From NCBI GenBank assembly GCA_900549995.1, contig URQQ01000020.1, forward strand, positions 1-64,000: DNA of 64,000 bases, in the 5' to 3' direction. Below, one piece after another: positions 8,806 through 17,200 of the stretch. Each line of letters begins with the position of its first letter. Position 1 is the stretch's first letter. The position numbers and the translations under genes were made by a program. Source of the stretch: an uncultured Lachnospiraceae bacterium. GTDB taxonomy: Bacteria > Bacillota > Clostridia > Lachnospirales > Lachnospiraceae. The notes beneath the pieces were generated by a model, which searched no databases, was not told the DNA's origin, and saw only the letters and a list, made by a program, of their open reading frames with translations.

Positions 8806-8926
8806 TGATAAGGGAGTAGTTGGCGCTGTGTGCGTAGTATTGTCAACATACTGATAACAGAGGTTATCTGGCATTACTTTAATTAATGAGACTTATCCGT
8901 GGAAAAAGACACGGATGGGTCTTTTT
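8806..8926 (+). promoter_or_regulatory. yybP-ykoY manganese riboswitch with expression platform
   Basis: The leader carries hallmarks of the yybP-ykoY class: AGGGAGTAG at 8811-8819, GTCAACATACT at 8840-8850 and a closing GAGACTTATC. The candidate P1 helix pairs GATAAG (8807-8812) with CTTATC (8892-8897). The same CTTATC is part of the 5' arm of the terminator hairpin (8890-8901), so P1 and terminator are mutually exclusive. Mn2+ binding that stabilises P1 would prevent termination and switch on the downstream gene, a predicted Mn efflux pump. That is the known logic for this class. Secondary structure was deduced by hand. Confidence 0.85.
8890..8926 (+). terminator. Riboswitch-controlled intrinsic terminator upstream of mntP
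   Basis: Twelve-base-pair stem GACTTATCCGTG / CACGGATGGGTC (two G-U pairs), loop GAAAAAGA, then TTTTT at 8922-8926. Its 5' arm overlaps the 3' strand of the aptamer P1. Confidence 0.85.
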
Positions 8927-9000
8927 CTATGTTGTAAAGTACATGCGGAAAGGTTCGGGGAACCTTTTGCGGACAAGAAACGAAAGAAGAGGAGAAAAGT

Positions 9001-9567
9001 ATGAGTTTAGCAGAATTATTTATCATTGCGGTAGGTTTGTCGATGGACGCATTTGCGGTATCCGTCTGTAAGGGGCTTGCCATGTCAAAATGCACGGTAA
9101 AAAAGGCTTGCATTGTGGGCCTGTATTTTGGAGTGTTTCAGGCAGGGATGCCGCTGGCAGGATACTTTCTTGGGGTTCAGTTTAAGGATGTGATTACATC
9201 GGTTGACCACTGGATCGCGTTTGTGCTTCTTGGGATTATCGGTGCCAACATGGTCAGAGAGTCTGTGGGAGGCTGCGACGAGTGTGAAACAGAGAGTGCT
9301 TCTCTGGATGTGAAGACGATGATCGGCCTTGCGGTGGCGACAAGTATCGATGCCCTCGCGGTCGGGGTGACATTTGCGTTCTTAAGTGTCGATATTGTGC
9401 CGGCAGTAAGTTTTATCGGAATTGTTACTTTTATAATTTCCGTTGCCGGTGTGAAGATCGGCAATGTATTTGGGAATAAGTATAAATCAAAAGCAGAACT
9501 GGCAGGCGGGATCATACTGATTTTGATGGGAATAAAGATATTGCTTGACCATCTTGGCATTTTGTAA
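9001..9567 (+). CDS. mntP: Putative manganese efflux pump MntP
   Basis: 188 residues, six predicted membrane helices in two homologous halves, the standard MntP (YebN) length and layout. The paired motifs [14 protein letters not shown] (N-terminal) and [14 protein letters not shown] (C-terminal) each carry the conserved membrane-embedded Asp of the family. It exports Mn2+ across the cytoplasmic membrane to prevent Mn toxicity. The upstream yybP-ykoY leader independently supports the Mn role. Start ATG 9001 follows AGAAGAGGAGAAAAGT. Confidence 0.95.
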   Translation: MSLAELFIIAVGLSMDAFAVSVCKGLAMSKCTVKKACIVGLYFGVFQAGMPLAGYFLGVQFKDVITSVDHWIAFVLLGIIGANMVRESVGGCDECETESASLDVKTMIGLAVATSIDALAVGVTFAFLSVDIVPAVSFIGIVTFIISVAGVKIGNVFGNKYKSKAELAGGIILILMGIKILLDHLGIL

Positions 9568-9611
9568 GAGATTTGTTATACTTTTAGAAGACTTAGGACG
9601 AGGTGAAAAAT

Positions 9612-10571
9612 ATGAAATGGAATAAATTCAGATTAAAAACAACAACAGAGGCAGAAGAGATCGTGACCAGTATGCTGATGGATCTTGGAATCCAGGGAGT
9701 CGAGATTGAAGATAAGATTCCCCTGACGGCAAGAGACAAGGAGCAGATGTTTGTGGACATCCTTCCTGTGACGGAGGCGGATGACGGGATCGCCTATCTT
9801 AACTTTTATCTGGAAGAATCAGAAGATAAAGAGGAAGTTCTTACAAGGGTTCGTGAAGGATTAAAGGAAACGGCACTTTATGCGAATGTCGGAGAAGGAA
9901 CAATTGAAGAGTCACAGACGGAGGATGTGGACTGGGTGAATAACTGGAAGCAGTATTTCCACCAGTTTATGGTAGATGATGTTCTGATTATCCCTTCCTG
10001 GGAAGATGTGAAGCCGGAAGATGAGAATAAGATGATTATCCACATTGATCCGGGGACCGCATTTGGGACAGGGATGCATGAGACAACACAGCTTTGTATC
10101 CGTGCGCTTAAGAAATATGTTCAGGAAGGGGATAAAGTACTGGATGTCGGATGCGGAAGCGGGATTCTGGGAATGCTTGCTCTGAAATTCGGTGCCTCCT
10201 ATTCTGTCGGGACAGACCTTGACCCATGTGCGATCGATGCAACCCATGAGAATATGGAAGTGAACGGGATCTCAAGGGATCAGTATGAAGTGATGATCGG
10301 CAATATCATAGATGATAAGGAAGTACAGGATAAGGCGGGATATGAAGTCTACGATGTCGTGGCAGCCAATATCCTGGCAGATGTCCTTGTGCCGCTTACA
10401 CCGGTGATTGTAAATCAGATGAAGAAAGGTGCAGTTTATATTACAAGCGGAATTATAGAAGATAAGGAATCTGTAGTTGTAGAGGCCGTGGAAGCAGCCG
10501 GTCTTACGGTGCTGGAAGTGAATCACCAGGGCGAATGGGTTTCCGTGACAGCCAGAAAGAATCAGGTATAA
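9612..10571 (+). CDS. prmA: Ribosomal protein L11 methyltransferase PrmA
   Basis: 319 residues. It has the PrmA N-terminal domain, then a class I SAM-dependent fold with IHIDPGTAFGTGMHETT, the SAM-binding VLDVGCGSGILGMLAL, and the catalytic-region motif AANILADVLVPL. It trimethylates lysines and the N-terminus of ribosomal protein L11. ATG 9612 has GAGGTGAAAA just upstream; a GTG nine bases earlier would sit on the binding site itself. Followed after three bases by rsmE, the usual gene pair. Confidence 0.95.
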   Translation: MKWNKFRLKTTTEAEEIVTSMLMDLGIQGVEIEDKIPLTARDKEQMFVDILPVTEADDGIAYLNFYLEESEDKEEVLTRVREGLKETALYANVGEGTIEESQTEDVDWVNNWKQYFHQFMVDDVLIIPSWEDVKPEDENKMIIHIDPGTAFGTGMHETTQLCIRALKKYVQEGDKVLDVGCGSGILGMLALKFGASYSVGTDLDPCAIDATHENMEVNGISRDQYEVMIGNIIDDKEVQDKAGYEVYDVVAANILADVLVPLTPVIVNQMKKGAVYITSGIIEDKESVVVEAVEAAGLTVLEVNHQGEWVSVTARKNQV

Positions 10572-10574
10572 GCG

Positions 10575-11312
10575 ATGCAGCATTTTTTCGTAACACCAGA
10601 TCAGGTGAAGGACAAAGAAATATGGATCGAGGGATCTGACGTAAACCACATCAAAAATGTACTGCGCATGAAGGCAGGGGAACAGCTTGAGATCAGCGAC
10701 GGAAATAACCGGAAATATCTCTGTAAAGCAGAGGAACTCGGGCCGGAGATTGTCAGAGCCCGGATTGTGGAAGAATATGAGATTGACACAGAGCTTCCTT
10801 CCAGAATCTATCTGTTTCAGGGGCTTCCCAAAAGTGATAAGATGGATTTGATTGTGCAGAAGGCGGTGGAACTTGGAGCCTATGAAATTATTCCGGTGGA
10901 AATGAAGCGTTCCGTTGTCAGGCTCGATGAGAAAAAGGCCAAAAAGAAGGCTGAACGCTGGAATGAAATATCCAAAAGTGCGGCGAAACAGGCAGGAAGA
11001 GGGATTGTGCCGCAGGTGAAGCCGGTAATGAAATACAAGGACGCCCTTGATTATGCGGGCGGACTGGATATGATACTGCTTCCTTATGAACTGGAACGGG
11101 GAAAGGAAGATACGAAACACGTGATTGACGGGATCAAACCGGGACAGAGTGTCGGAATTTTTATCGGGCCGGAAGGCGGATTCGAGACGGAGGAGATATC
11201 GCTTGGTCTTACGGCAGGTGCCCATACAGTGACACTTGGCAGGAGGATACTGAGAACGGAGACGGCGGGGCTTACGATATTGTCGATTTTAATGTATCAC
11301 TTGGAAATGTAA
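10575..11312 (+). CDS. rsmE: 16S rRNA (uracil1498-N3)-methyltransferase RsmE
   Basis: 245 residues. An N-terminal PUA-like domain (HIKNVLRMKAGEQLEISDG) is followed by a SPOUT knot domain: LFQGLPKSDKMDLIVQKAVELG, then FIGPEGGFETEEI and LGRRILRTETAGL, which form the SAM-binding trefoil knot. It methylates U1498 of 16S rRNA in the assembled small subunit. It starts three bases after prmA and is probably co-translated with it. Confidence 0.95.
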   Translation: MQHFFVTPDQVKDKEIWIEGSDVNHIKNVLRMKAGEQLEISDGNNRKYLCKAEELGPEIVRARIVEEYEIDTELPSRIYLFQGLPKSDKMDLIVQKAVELGAYEIIPVEMKRSVVRLDEKKAKKKAERWNEISKSAAKQAGRGIVPQVKPVMKYKDALDYAGGLDMILLPYELERGKEDTKHVIDGIKPGQSVGIFIGPEGGFETEEISLGLTAGAHTVTLGRRILRTETAGLTILSILMYHLEM

Positions 11313-11328
11313 ATTCATATTGTATAGT
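11301..11328 (+). promoter_or_regulatory. Possible promoter for the cysteine desulfurase-thiI operon
   Basis: TTGGAA (11301-11306), 16-base spacer, TATAGT (11323-11328), about 34 bases before the start codon. The -35 lies inside the rsmE 3' end. Moderate match only. Confidence 0.35.
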
Positions 11329-11361
11329 AAATAGAATCAGTTTGTAAAATAGGAGATTGAA

Positions 11362-12519
11362 ATGGAAGTATATTTAGATAATTCCGCAACGACGAAGTGT
11401 TACGAAAGCGTCCGTCAGCTTGTAGGAAAAGTAATGTGTGAGGATTATGGCAATCCGTCATCTCTGCACAGAAAAGGCGTAGAAGCTGAAAAATATGTGA
11501 AATATTCAAAAGAAGCGATCGCAAGGATTTTAAAGGTTCAGCCAAAAGAGATCGTATTTACTTCAGGCGGAACGGAAAGCGACAACCTGGCTCTGATTGG
11601 CACTGCCCGTGCCAGAAGAAGAATGGGCAGCCATCTGATTACGTCATCCATCGAGCATCCTGCAATCCTGAATACAATGCGCTATCTGGAAGAGGAAGAA
11701 GGCTTCCGTGTGACATACCTTCCGGTCGACAAAAATGGCAGGATCAGTCTGGAAATGCTGGAGAAAGCACTCTGCAGGGAGACAATCCTTGTCTCCATCA
11801 TGTATGTGAACAATGAAGTGGGTTCCGTGCAGCCGATTGAGGAGGCCGTACAGATTGTGAAATCCTTTAATCCGAATATTTATTTTCATGTTGATGCAGT
11901 ACAAGGGTACGGAAAATACCGGATTTATCCGAAAAGGCTTGGAGTGGATCTTTTATCATTCAGCGGTCATAAAATTCACGGTCCGAAGGGGATCGGGGCG
12001 CTTTACATCAATGAGAATGTGAAAATACGTCCGATTGTCTATGGAGGGGAGCAGCAGAAAAATGTGCGCTCCGGTACGGAAAATGTACCCGGCATCGCGG
12101 GGCTTGGCATGGCTTCTGAAGAAATTTACCGGAATCTGGATATGAAAGTCCGTGAGATGCGCCGGCTCAAAGAGCGGTTTATAGAAGGTGTGCTAAGCCT
12201 TGACCACACGGTGATCCATGGATTGTGTGATGAACAGAGTGCACCGCACATTGTCAGTGTTGGATTCGAAGGTGTGAGAAGCGAAGTGCTTCTTCATACA
12301 CTGGAGGATGGCGGAATTTATGTATCGGCAGGATCTGCCTGTGCATCGAACCATCCGCAGGTAAGCGGGGTATTAAGATCAATGGGAGTCGGCAGAGAAT
12401 ATCTGGAATCGACACTCAGGTTCAGTATGTCAGAATTTACAACCGAAGAAGAAATTGACTATACGCTGAAAACGTTATATAATTGTGTACCGATGCTCAG
12501 AAGATATAGAAGAAGATAA
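11362..12519 (+). CDS. Cysteine desulfurase (IscS/NifS-type), partner of ThiI
   Basis: 385 residues, fold type I PLP enzyme. Visible are YLDNSATTKCY at the N-terminus, SGGTESDNLALIG, the cofactor region HVDAVQGYGK, Schiff-base Lys204 in SGHKIHGPKG, and the persulfide-forming Cys327 in SAGSACASNH. It takes sulfur from cysteine as a protein persulfide. Placement just before thiI, as with B. subtilis NifZ, suggests it feeds tRNA 4-thiouridine synthesis rather than general Fe-S assembly; that is inference from context. Confidence 0.93.
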   Translation: MEVYLDNSATTKCYESVRQLVGKVMCEDYGNPSSLHRKGVEAEKYVKYSKEAIARILKVQPKEIVFTSGGTESDNLALIGTARARRRMGSHLITSSIEHPAILNTMRYLEEEEGFRVTYLPVDKNGRISLEMLEKALCRETILVSIMYVNNEVGSVQPIEEAVQIVKSFNPNIYFHVDAVQGYGKYRIYPKRLGVDLLSFSGHKIHGPKGIGALYINENVKIRPIVYGGEQQKNVRSGTENVPGIAGLGMASEEIYRNLDMKVREMRRLKERFIEGVLSLDHTVIHGLCDEQSAPHIVSVGFEGVRSEVLLHTLEDGGIYVSAGSACASNHPQVSGVLRSMGVGREYLESTLRFSMSEFTTEEEIDYTLKTLYNCVPMLRRYRRR

Positions 12520-12580
12520 TGACCCCGGAATGGTTTTGTGAAACCAGATCAGGGGAACAAACAAAAGAGAGGTAACAGAC

Positions 12581-13762
12581 ATGACATTTCATGCTTTTTT
12601 AATAAAATACGGAGAAATAGGGATCAAGGGAAAGAACCGCCATATATTCGAGGATGCACTTGTCAGACAGATCCGCCGTGCGCTTTCTGAGGTGGATGGA
12701 AGCTTTCATGTTCATAAGGCTCAGGGAAGAATCTATGTGGATTGTGAGGGGGAATATGATTACGAGGAGACGGTGGAAAGTCTGAAGAGGGTCTTCGGGA
12801 TCGTCGGAATCTGCCCGGTCGTCCATGTAGAGGACCAGGGATTTGAGCAGCTTGCCAAAGATGTTGTGAACTATGTTGACCAGATGTACCCGGATAAGAA
12901 TACGACATTTAAAGTAAATGCACGCAGAGAACGCAAATCCTATGAAAAGACATCCATGGAGATTAACTGCGATCTTGGAGGCGCGATACTGGATGCATTC
13001 CCGGAAATCCGCGTCGATGTCCATCATCCGGAGATCATGCTGAATGTGGAAGTGAGGGATAAGATTTATATCTATTCACAGATTATCAAAGGCTCCGGCG
13101 GTATGCCGGTGGGAACCAACGGAAATGCGATGCTTCTCCTCTCCGGAGGAATCGACAGTCCGGTGGCTGGCTATATGATCTCAAAACGCGGAGTGGGATT
13201 GGAAGCAACCTATTTCCATGCGCCTCCGTATACAAGTGAACGCGCGAAGCAAAAAGTTGTCGATCTCGCGAAACTGGTTGCAAAGTATTCCGGGCCGATC
13301 AAACTTCATGTTGTGAATTTTACAGATATCCAGCTGTATATTTATGACCAGTGTCCGCACGATGAGCTTACGATTATCATGCGCAGATATATGATGAAGA
13401 TCGCAGAACATTTTGCGAAAGAAGATGGGTGTCTCGGACTGATTACCGGTGAGAGTATCGGACAGGTTGCAAGCCAGACGATGCAGAGCCTTGCGGCTAC
13501 GAACGAGGCATGTACATTGCCGGTTTACCGTCCGCTGATTGGATTTGACAAACAGGAGATTGTGGAAGTTTCGGAGAAAATCAACACATATGAGACTTCC
13601 ATTCAGCCGTTTGAGGACTGCTGTACGATTTTCGTGGCAAAACATCCGGTGACAAAACCGAATCTCACTTATATTAAAAAATCAGAAGAAAAGCTGGCTG
13701 AGAAGATTGATGATCTGATGAAAGAAGCGATTGAGTCAGTAGAAATCATCATTGCCGAGTAG
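12581..13762 (+). CDS. thiI: tRNA uracil 4-sulfurtransferase ThiI
   Basis: 393 residues. Order: ferredoxin-like N-terminal domain with YGEIGIKGKNR, THUMP domain (VHKAQGRIYVD ... KRVFGIVG), then a PP-loop ATP pyrophosphatase with LSGGIDSPVAGY near residues 187-198 and a conserved Cys region CTLPVYRPL. There is no C-terminal rhodanese domain, as is normal in Firmicutes, so the adjacent desulfurase probably hands over sulfur directly. It makes s4U8 in tRNA. Confidence 0.95.
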   Translation: MTFHAFLIKYGEIGIKGKNRHIFEDALVRQIRRALSEVDGSFHVHKAQGRIYVDCEGEYDYEETVESLKRVFGIVGICPVVHVEDQGFEQLAKDVVNYVDQMYPDKNTTFKVNARRERKSYEKTSMEINCDLGGAILDAFPEIRVDVHHPEIMLNVEVRDKIYIYSQIIKGSGGMPVGTNGNAMLLLSGGIDSPVAGYMISKRGVGLEATYFHAPPYTSERAKQKVVDLAKLVAKYSGPIKLHVVNFTDIQLYIYDQCPHDELTIIMRRYMMKIAEHFAKEDGCLGLITGESIGQVASQTMQSLAATNEACTLPVYRPLIGFDKQEIVEVSEKINTYETSIQPFEDCCTIFVAKHPVTKPNLTYIKKSEEKLAEKIDDLMKEAIESVEIIIAE

Positions 13763-13787
13763 AATGATTTACAGCAGAAAAAGGGAT

Positions 13788-13817
13788 GAAAAAACACCTC
13801 ACTGAAAAGTGAGGTGT
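13788..13817 (-). terminator. Terminator of the HPr-like gene (minus strand)
   Basis: Perfect stem ACACCTCACT / AGTGAGGTGT (13794-13803 and 13808-13817) with a GAAA/TTTC loop. On the minus strand it is followed by six T. It lies between the ends of thiI and the HPr-like gene and may also slow rightward transcription. Confidence 0.75.
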
Positions 13818-13843
13818 AAATTTCTATCCTGTCTGAATAGAGA

Positions 13844-14080
13844 TTAGTCTACGATATATGGTGCTAATGCTTCTGTTACAGAATCCAGATTAGAACCTTC
13901 AGCATGGATGTTTAATGAAATTGGTTTTGATAAATCTAAACTGAAAATACCCATGATAGATTTAGCGTCAATAACATATCTTCCAGATACAAGATCAAAA
14001 TCAGAATCGAACTTGCTGATATCGTTTACAAAAGATTTTACTCTGTCAATAGAGTTTAACGAAATGTTGACTGTTTTCAT
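13844..14080 (-). CDS. HPr-fold protein lacking the active-site histidine (Crh-like)
   Basis: 78 residues matching the HPr domain in length and in its second half: RYVIDAKSIMGIFSLDL around Ser41 corresponds to the regulatory Ser46 region of Gram-positive HPr, followed by SLNIHAEG. The usual N-terminal phosphorylation motif with His15 (GLHARPA) is absent; the equivalent segment reads NSIDRVKSFVND. It therefore cannot carry phosphate from PEP in the PTS but might be phosphorylated at Ser41 by HPr kinase, like Crh. The start has a perfect AAGGAGGG site; a longer upstream extension of the frame lacks one. Monocistronic with its own promoter and terminator. Confidence 0.8.
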   Translation of the reverse strand: MKTVNISLNSIDRVKSFVNDISKFDSDFDLVSGRYVIDAKSIMGIFSLDLSKPISLNIHAEGSNLDSVTEALAPYIVD

Positions 14081-14117
14081 GTGGAATACCCTCCTTGATA
14101 TTTGTTTTTCTATGAAT

Positions 14118-14146
14118 ATCTTAAAATGATGAAGGGGAAATGTCAA
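14118..14146 (-). promoter_or_regulatory. Sigma-A promoter of the HPr-like gene
   Basis: On the minus strand TTGACA (14146-14141), 17-base spacer, TAAGAT (14123-14118), about 37 bases upstream of the start codon. Confidence 0.7.
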
Positions 14147-14241
14147 GAAACAATGTGCCAAAGAAAAAGGCTTTTTTTCGGTAGATTGAACAGTTATACA
14201 CAAAATATGGTAAAAAAAGCAATGGAAAGGATGAAACATAG

Positions 14242-15543
14242 ATGAAAAAAGCGGCACTGCACAATCTGGGATGCAAAGTAAACGCGTATGAGACGGAGGC
14301 AATGCAGGAACTGCTTGAACAGGGCGGTTATGAAATTGTTCCATTCAGGGAAGGCGCGGATATCTATATTATTAACACATGTACGGTCACCAATATCGCG
14401 GACCGGAAATCACGCCAGATGCTTCACAAAGCGAAAAAAATGAATCCGGATGCAGTGGTGGTGGCAGCAGGATGTTACGTCCAGACAATGGAGCAGAAAG
14501 GGCAGGTAGACCCCTGCATTGACATTGTGATTGGCAATAATAAGAAGCAGGATCTTCTGCGTATTCTCAGAGAATACGAGGAAAGCCAGAAGGGATTCCG
14601 GGAGGAAATACTCGATATCAATCACACAGAGGAGTATGAACCGCTTCATCTGACGAAGACTGCGGAACATACGAGGGCGTATATCAAAGTGCAGGACGGA
14701 TGTAACCAGTTCTGCAGTTACTGTATTATACCGTATGCCAGAGGCAGGGTCAGAAGCCGAAAGAAAGCGGATGTGGTGGAAGAGGTTGCAGGTCTTGCAG
14801 CAAATGGATATAAAGAAGTTGTGCTGACAGGGATACATTTAAGCTCCTATGGGGTGGATTTCAGAGGGGAAGAGCAGGAAACACTTCTCTCTCTGATCCA
14901 GGCAGTACATGAGGTGGAGGGGATTGAAAGAATCCGCCTCGGGTCACTGGAACCCAGAATCATAACTGAAGAATTTACAAGGACAATCGCGGATCTTAAC
15001 AAGGTGTGTCCGCATTTTCACCTTTCCCTTCAGAGCGGATGCGATGAGACTCTCAAAAGGATGAACCGCAGATATACAGCAGAAGAATACTATGAGAAAT
15101 GTCTCCTGCTCAGGAAATATTTTCAAAATCCTGCACTTACGACAGATGTGATTGTCGGGTTCCCGGGGGAGACGCAGGAAGAGTTCGGAGCATCTATGGC
15201 ATTTGTAGATAAAATAGACTTTTATGAGACGCACATTTTTAAATATTCCCGGAGGGAAGGGACGAAAGCCGCCGCAATGGAACATCAGGTAGATGACCAG
15301 GAGAAGGCACGAAGAAGCAGTCTTCTTCTGGAACTTGATAAACAGAAGAGGCTGAAGTATGAAGAGAGTTTTCTTGGGAATACTGTAGAGGTATTGATGG
15401 AGGAACCGGTCACAAAAGACGGGGAAACATACATGACCGGCCATACAAAAGAGTATATAAAAATTGCTCTGAAAACGGAGGAAAATTTACGGAATCAAAA
15501 TGTTTTGATTAAAATTGATAATCATTCACAAATTATCCATTGA
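14242..15543 (+). CDS. mtaB: tRNA (t6A37) methylthiotransferase MtaB
   Basis: 433 residues. The N-terminal MTTase domain has three conserved cysteines, Cys11 (LGCKVN), Cys47 (NTCTVT) and Cys78 (AGCYVQ), binding one 4Fe-4S cluster. The radical SAM domain has Cys154-x3-Cys158-x2-Cys161 (DGCNQFCSYC). A C-terminal TRAM domain follows. GCKVN with NTCTVT is the signature of the MtaB branch rather than MiaB or RimO. It converts t6A37 to ms2t6A in tRNAs reading ANN codons. Confidence 0.94.
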   Translation: MKKAALHNLGCKVNAYETEAMQELLEQGGYEIVPFREGADIYIINTCTVTNIADRKSRQMLHKAKKMNPDAVVVAAGCYVQTMEQKGQVDPCIDIVIGNNKKQDLLRILREYEESQKGFREEILDINHTEEYEPLHLTKTAEHTRAYIKVQDGCNQFCSYCIIPYARGRVRSRKKADVVEEVAGLAANGYKEVVLTGIHLSSYGVDFRGEEQETLLSLIQAVHEVEGIERIRLGSLEPRIITEEFTRTIADLNKVCPHFHLSLQSGCDETLKRMNRRYTAEEYYEKCLLLRKYFQNPALTTDVIVGFPGETQEEFGASMAFVDKIDFYETHIFKYSRREGTKAAAMEHQVDDQEKARRSSLLLELDKQKRLKYEESFLGNTVEVLMEEPVTKDGETYMTGHTKEYIKIALKTEENLRNQNVLIKIDNHSQIIH

Positions 15544-15599
15544 AATTTGACATCAATTATATTAGAATAGAGTAGAAGTAAATTTAAGGACGTGAGCAA

Positions 15600-15863
15600 A
15601 TGAGTGATTTAAGAAACACACAATTTTTTCAGGTTGAGTCAGGCCCACAGATCCAGGCGAGAGACATTCTTGAGATCGTGTACCAGGCATTGCGTGAAAA
15701 AGGTTACAATCCAGTGAACCAGATCGTTGGATATATTATGTCGGGAGATCCTACTTATATAACAAGCCACAATGGTGCCAGAAGCCTTATTATGAAGATG
15801 GAGAGGGACGAGCTGGTAGAGGAAATGCTGAAGTCATATATTGAGAATCATGGCTGGCAGTAA
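15600..15863 (+). CDS. ireB: IreB family regulatory phosphoprotein
   Basis: 87 residues, full family length (formerly DUF965/YrzL). Characteristic stretches are TQFFQVES near the N-terminus, [29 protein letters not shown], and [21 protein letters not shown]. In Enterococcus faecalis IreB is phosphorylated by the PASTA kinase IreK and is linked to cell-envelope stress and cephalosporin tolerance. It overlaps ruvX by 14 bases and heads the ireB-ruvX-DUF1292 cluster common in Firmicutes. Start ATG 15600 has AAGGACGTGAG upstream. Confidence 0.93.
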   Translation: MSDLRNTQFFQVESGPQIQARDILEIVYQALREKGYNPVNQIVGYIMSGDPTYITSHNGARSLIMKMERDELVEEMLKSYIENHGWQ

Positions 15864-16338
15864 GCAGATCAGAATCATGGGGCTGGACTATGGTTCTAAA
15901 ACAGTAGGAGTCGCTGTAAGCGACCCGCTTGGGTTCACGGCCCAGGGGGTAGAGACAATATATCGCAAAGCGGAGAACAAGCTTCGCCAGACACTTGCCA
16001 GAATCGAGGAACTGGTACAGGAATATGAGGTGGAGAAGCTTGTCCTTGGTTTTCCGAAGCATATGAATAATGATATTGGAAATCGTGCGGAAAAATCATT
16101 GGAATTCAAAGAACTGTTAGAGCGCAGAACCGGACTTGAGGTAATCATGTGGGACGAGCGCCTGACAACGGTAGAAGCAGAACGGACATTAATAGAGAGT
16201 AATGTAAGGCGCGAAAACCGCAAGTTATATGTGGATAAAATCGCGGCTGTATTTATATTGCAGGGATATTTAGATTCGGTTTATATGCAGAAAGCACAAG
16301 ACAACAATGATAATCAGCAGACAGGGGACAATGTCTGA
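15850..16338 (+). CDS. ruvX: Holliday junction resolvase RuvX (YqgF/Yrrk family)
   Basis: 162 residues from ATG 15850. RNase H-like fold: [20 protein letters not shown] (catalytic Asp), [19 protein letters not shown], and [15 protein letters not shown] (Asp/Glu). The family processes 16S rRNA 5' ends and/or resolves Holliday junctions. The start lies inside ireB, giving translational coupling; ATG 15877 is a possible later start. Confidence 0.92.
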   Translation: MAGSKQIRIMGLDYGSKTVGVAVSDPLGFTAQGVETIYRKAENKLRQTLARIEELVQEYEVEKLVLGFPKHMNNDIGNRAEKSLEFKELLERRTGLEVIMWDERLTTVEAERTLIESNVRRENRKLYVDKIAAVFILQGYLDSVYMQKAQDNNDNQQTGDNV

Positions 16339-16368
16339 ATTAAGAATCCGGTAAGGGAGATCTTGTAG

Positions 16369-16626
16369 ATGGATAAAATTAAATTTACGTTTGACGGTAC
16401 AGAAGAAGTGGAATTCTATGTCCTGGAGCAGACAAAAGTAAATGGAGCAGCGTATATTCTTGTGACTGACTCCGAGGAGGACGATGCAGAATGCATGATC
16501 CTCAAAGATACAAGTGAATCTGACGACGCAGAGAGTGTTTATGTACCTGTGGAAGATGAAGTGGAACTGCAGGCGGTTTCAAAAGTATTTGAAGAATTAT
16601 TAGAAGATGTAGATATTGAAATGTAG
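16369..16626 (+). CDS. DUF1292 domain-containing protein (YrzB-like)
   Basis: 85 residues, very acidic. It matches the small DUF1292 family that follows ruvX in Firmicutes: IKFTFDGTEEVEFYVLEQTKVNGAAYILVTD, then EEDDAECMILKDTSE, and a C-terminal VSKVFEELLED. Function unknown. It lies 30 bases after ruvX with GGGAGATC upstream, so it is part of the same operon. Confidence 0.9.
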   Translation: MDKIKFTFDGTEEVEFYVLEQTKVNGAAYILVTDSEEDDAECMILKDTSESDDAESVYVPVEDEVELQAVSKVFEELLEDVDIEM

Positions 16627-16664
16627 TGTCGGAAGACACATTAATTCTGCAATAAGGAGTATGT

Positions 16665-17159
16665 ATGTCAAAAAATCAGGAAATCAGCCAGGAAAAATTT
16701 AAAAGCATGTTAAAAGAAAAAGGGTTGAAAGTAACAAATCAGAGACTGCTTGTTTTGCAGGTTCTGGCTGATAACAGTGACCGTCATATGACAGCAGAAG
16801 ATATATATGAGCTGGTAAAGGAAGAGTACCCGGACATCGGTCTGGCTACCGTTTACCGGACAGTGCAGCTGTTGCTGGAAATGCAGTTGGTGGATAAGAT
16901 CAATCTGGATGATGGATGTGTACGATATGAAATTGGACACTTGTTTGAGGGTGAGACAAAACATCACCATCATCATTTGATCTGTAAAGAATGTGGGAAA
17001 GTGATGCCTTTTGAGGATGATCTTCTGGAAGAACTGGAAGGACATATCGAGGAAGAACTGGGATTCCATGTGTTGGACCACGAATTAAAGTTCTATGGAC
17101 AGTGCCAGGAGTGCAGGCTTAGTAAGAAAGCCGGTACCGGAGAAAAGAAAGATATATAA
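16665..17159 (+). CDS. Fur family transcriptional regulator
   Basis: 164 residues. An N-terminal winged helix (GLKVTNQRLLVLQVLADNSDRHMTAEDIYELV ... IGLATVYRTVQLL) is followed by a dimerisation domain with a natural five-His run (KHHHHHLICKECGK) and two CxxC pairs (CKEC; CQEC) forming the structural zinc site. The family (Fur, Zur, PerR, Mur) represses metal or peroxide genes with Fe2+, Zn2+ or Mn2+. Which metal it senses cannot be told. It sits between DUF1292 and RNase J. The C-terminal tail after the last CxxC is about 15 residues and Lys-rich. Confidence 0.92.
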   Translation: MSKNQEISQEKFKSMLKEKGLKVTNQRLLVLQVLADNSDRHMTAEDIYELVKEEYPDIGLATVYRTVQLLLEMQLVDKINLDDGCVRYEIGHLFEGETKHHHHHLICKECGKVMPFEDDLLEELEGHIEEELGFHVLDHELKFYGQCQECRLSKKAGTGEKKDI

Positions 17160-17200
17160 TGTGCGACGTTAAGCTACATAAAACACATGGAGGTGTAAAT

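Noticed and set aside
8886..9071. Small protein over the riboswitch terminator
   Set aside because: It lies within the expression platform and runs into mntP in another frame; no ribosome binding site and no recognisable sequence.
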